Below are positions 6,449 through 6,490 of a DNA stretch of 6,490 nt, piece after piece. The translations under genes were made by a program, and so were the position numbers. Position 1 is the stretch's first letter. Each line of letters begins with the position of its first letter. The DNA is from Caldilineae bacterium. GTDB taxonomy: Bacteria; Chloroflexota; Anaerolineae; J102. The DNA lies in assembly GCA_003694905.1 (NCBI GenBank), contig RFJM01000367.1:1-6490 (forward strand), written 5' to 3'. Below the pieces are notes generated by a model. That model did not search any database, was not told where the DNA came from, and worked only from the letters and a program-made list of their open reading frames with translations.

Positions 6449-6490
6449 TCTGGCGGGTCTCGCTCCCAGGCCAAATACTCCTCCCCGACC
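6445..6490 (-). CDS. C-terminal end of an upstream gene, possibly yidC
   Basis: A minus-strand frame enters from the window edge, reads VGEEYLAWERDPPE and stops at TGA 6447-6445, overlapping the GTG start of jag by 4 bp (GTGA). The overlap and the coding-like composition suggest the true 3' end of a gene. By conserved gene order this would be the membrane insertase yidC, but 14 residues carry no diagnostic motif, so the identity is inference only. Confidence 0.4.
   Translation of the reverse strand, partial: VGEEYLAWERDPPE

Overview
The window is GC-rich bacterial chromosomal DNA in which every supported gene is read from the minus strand, so transcription runs from high to low coordinates. 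The gene content suggests a Chloroflexota-type (Anaerolineae-like) bacterium. This rests on the style of the proteins: a CESA-like family 2 glycosyltransferase, a GT4 enzyme with a SYRSAGI-type N-terminus, a YgeY-like M20 hydrolase, and a Jag/KhpB protein without its usual N-terminal domain. It is an inference, not a demonstrated placement.

Layout in transcription order. (1) 6490-5804: the tail of an unidentified upstream gene overlaps by 4 bp (GTGA) the start of a KH-R3H RNA-binding protein of the Jag/KhpB family. In many bacteria the gene upstream of jag is yidC. (2) 5803-5614: a 190-bp gap holds a strong intrinsic terminator at 5728-5695, then a promoter whose perfect TATAAT lies only 8 nt from a GTG start. 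It separates the jag unit from the next one. (3) 5613-1750: a tightly packed three-gene run of GT4 glycosyltransferase, polyprenyl-phosphate glycosyl-1-phosphate transferase and M20 metallohydrolase. Its junctions overlap by 8 bp and by 1 bp (or leave a 41-bp gap if the inner hydrolase start is used). (4) 1749-1625: a 125-bp gap with a second promoter (TTGACA, 18 bp, TAGAAA) whose -10 region is bracketed by a 7-bp inverted repeat. (5) 1624-110: a membrane-embedded, processive-type GT2 synthase (cellulose/mannan synthase-like). (6) 101-1: the N-terminus of a probable membrane protein that runs off the window.

The three sugar enzymes fit the start of a cell-surface polysaccharide pathway. The phosphotransferase would load the first sugar-1-phosphate onto the lipid carrier, the GT4 enzyme would extend it, and the GT2 enzyme could polymerise or transfer a beta-linked sugar at the membrane. 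No flippase, polymerase or chain-length regulator is visible, so the cluster is incomplete here. The M20 hydrolase does not obviously belong to such a pathway and is the oddest member of the run.

I found no mobile element, CRISPR array, RNA gene or convincing new defence or regulatory system. The most distinctive signals are the apparent leaderless GTG start of the GT4 gene, the terminator-promoter boundary before it, the inverted repeat at the GT2 promoter, the M20 enzyme within a polysaccharide operon, and the rebuilt Jag N-terminus.
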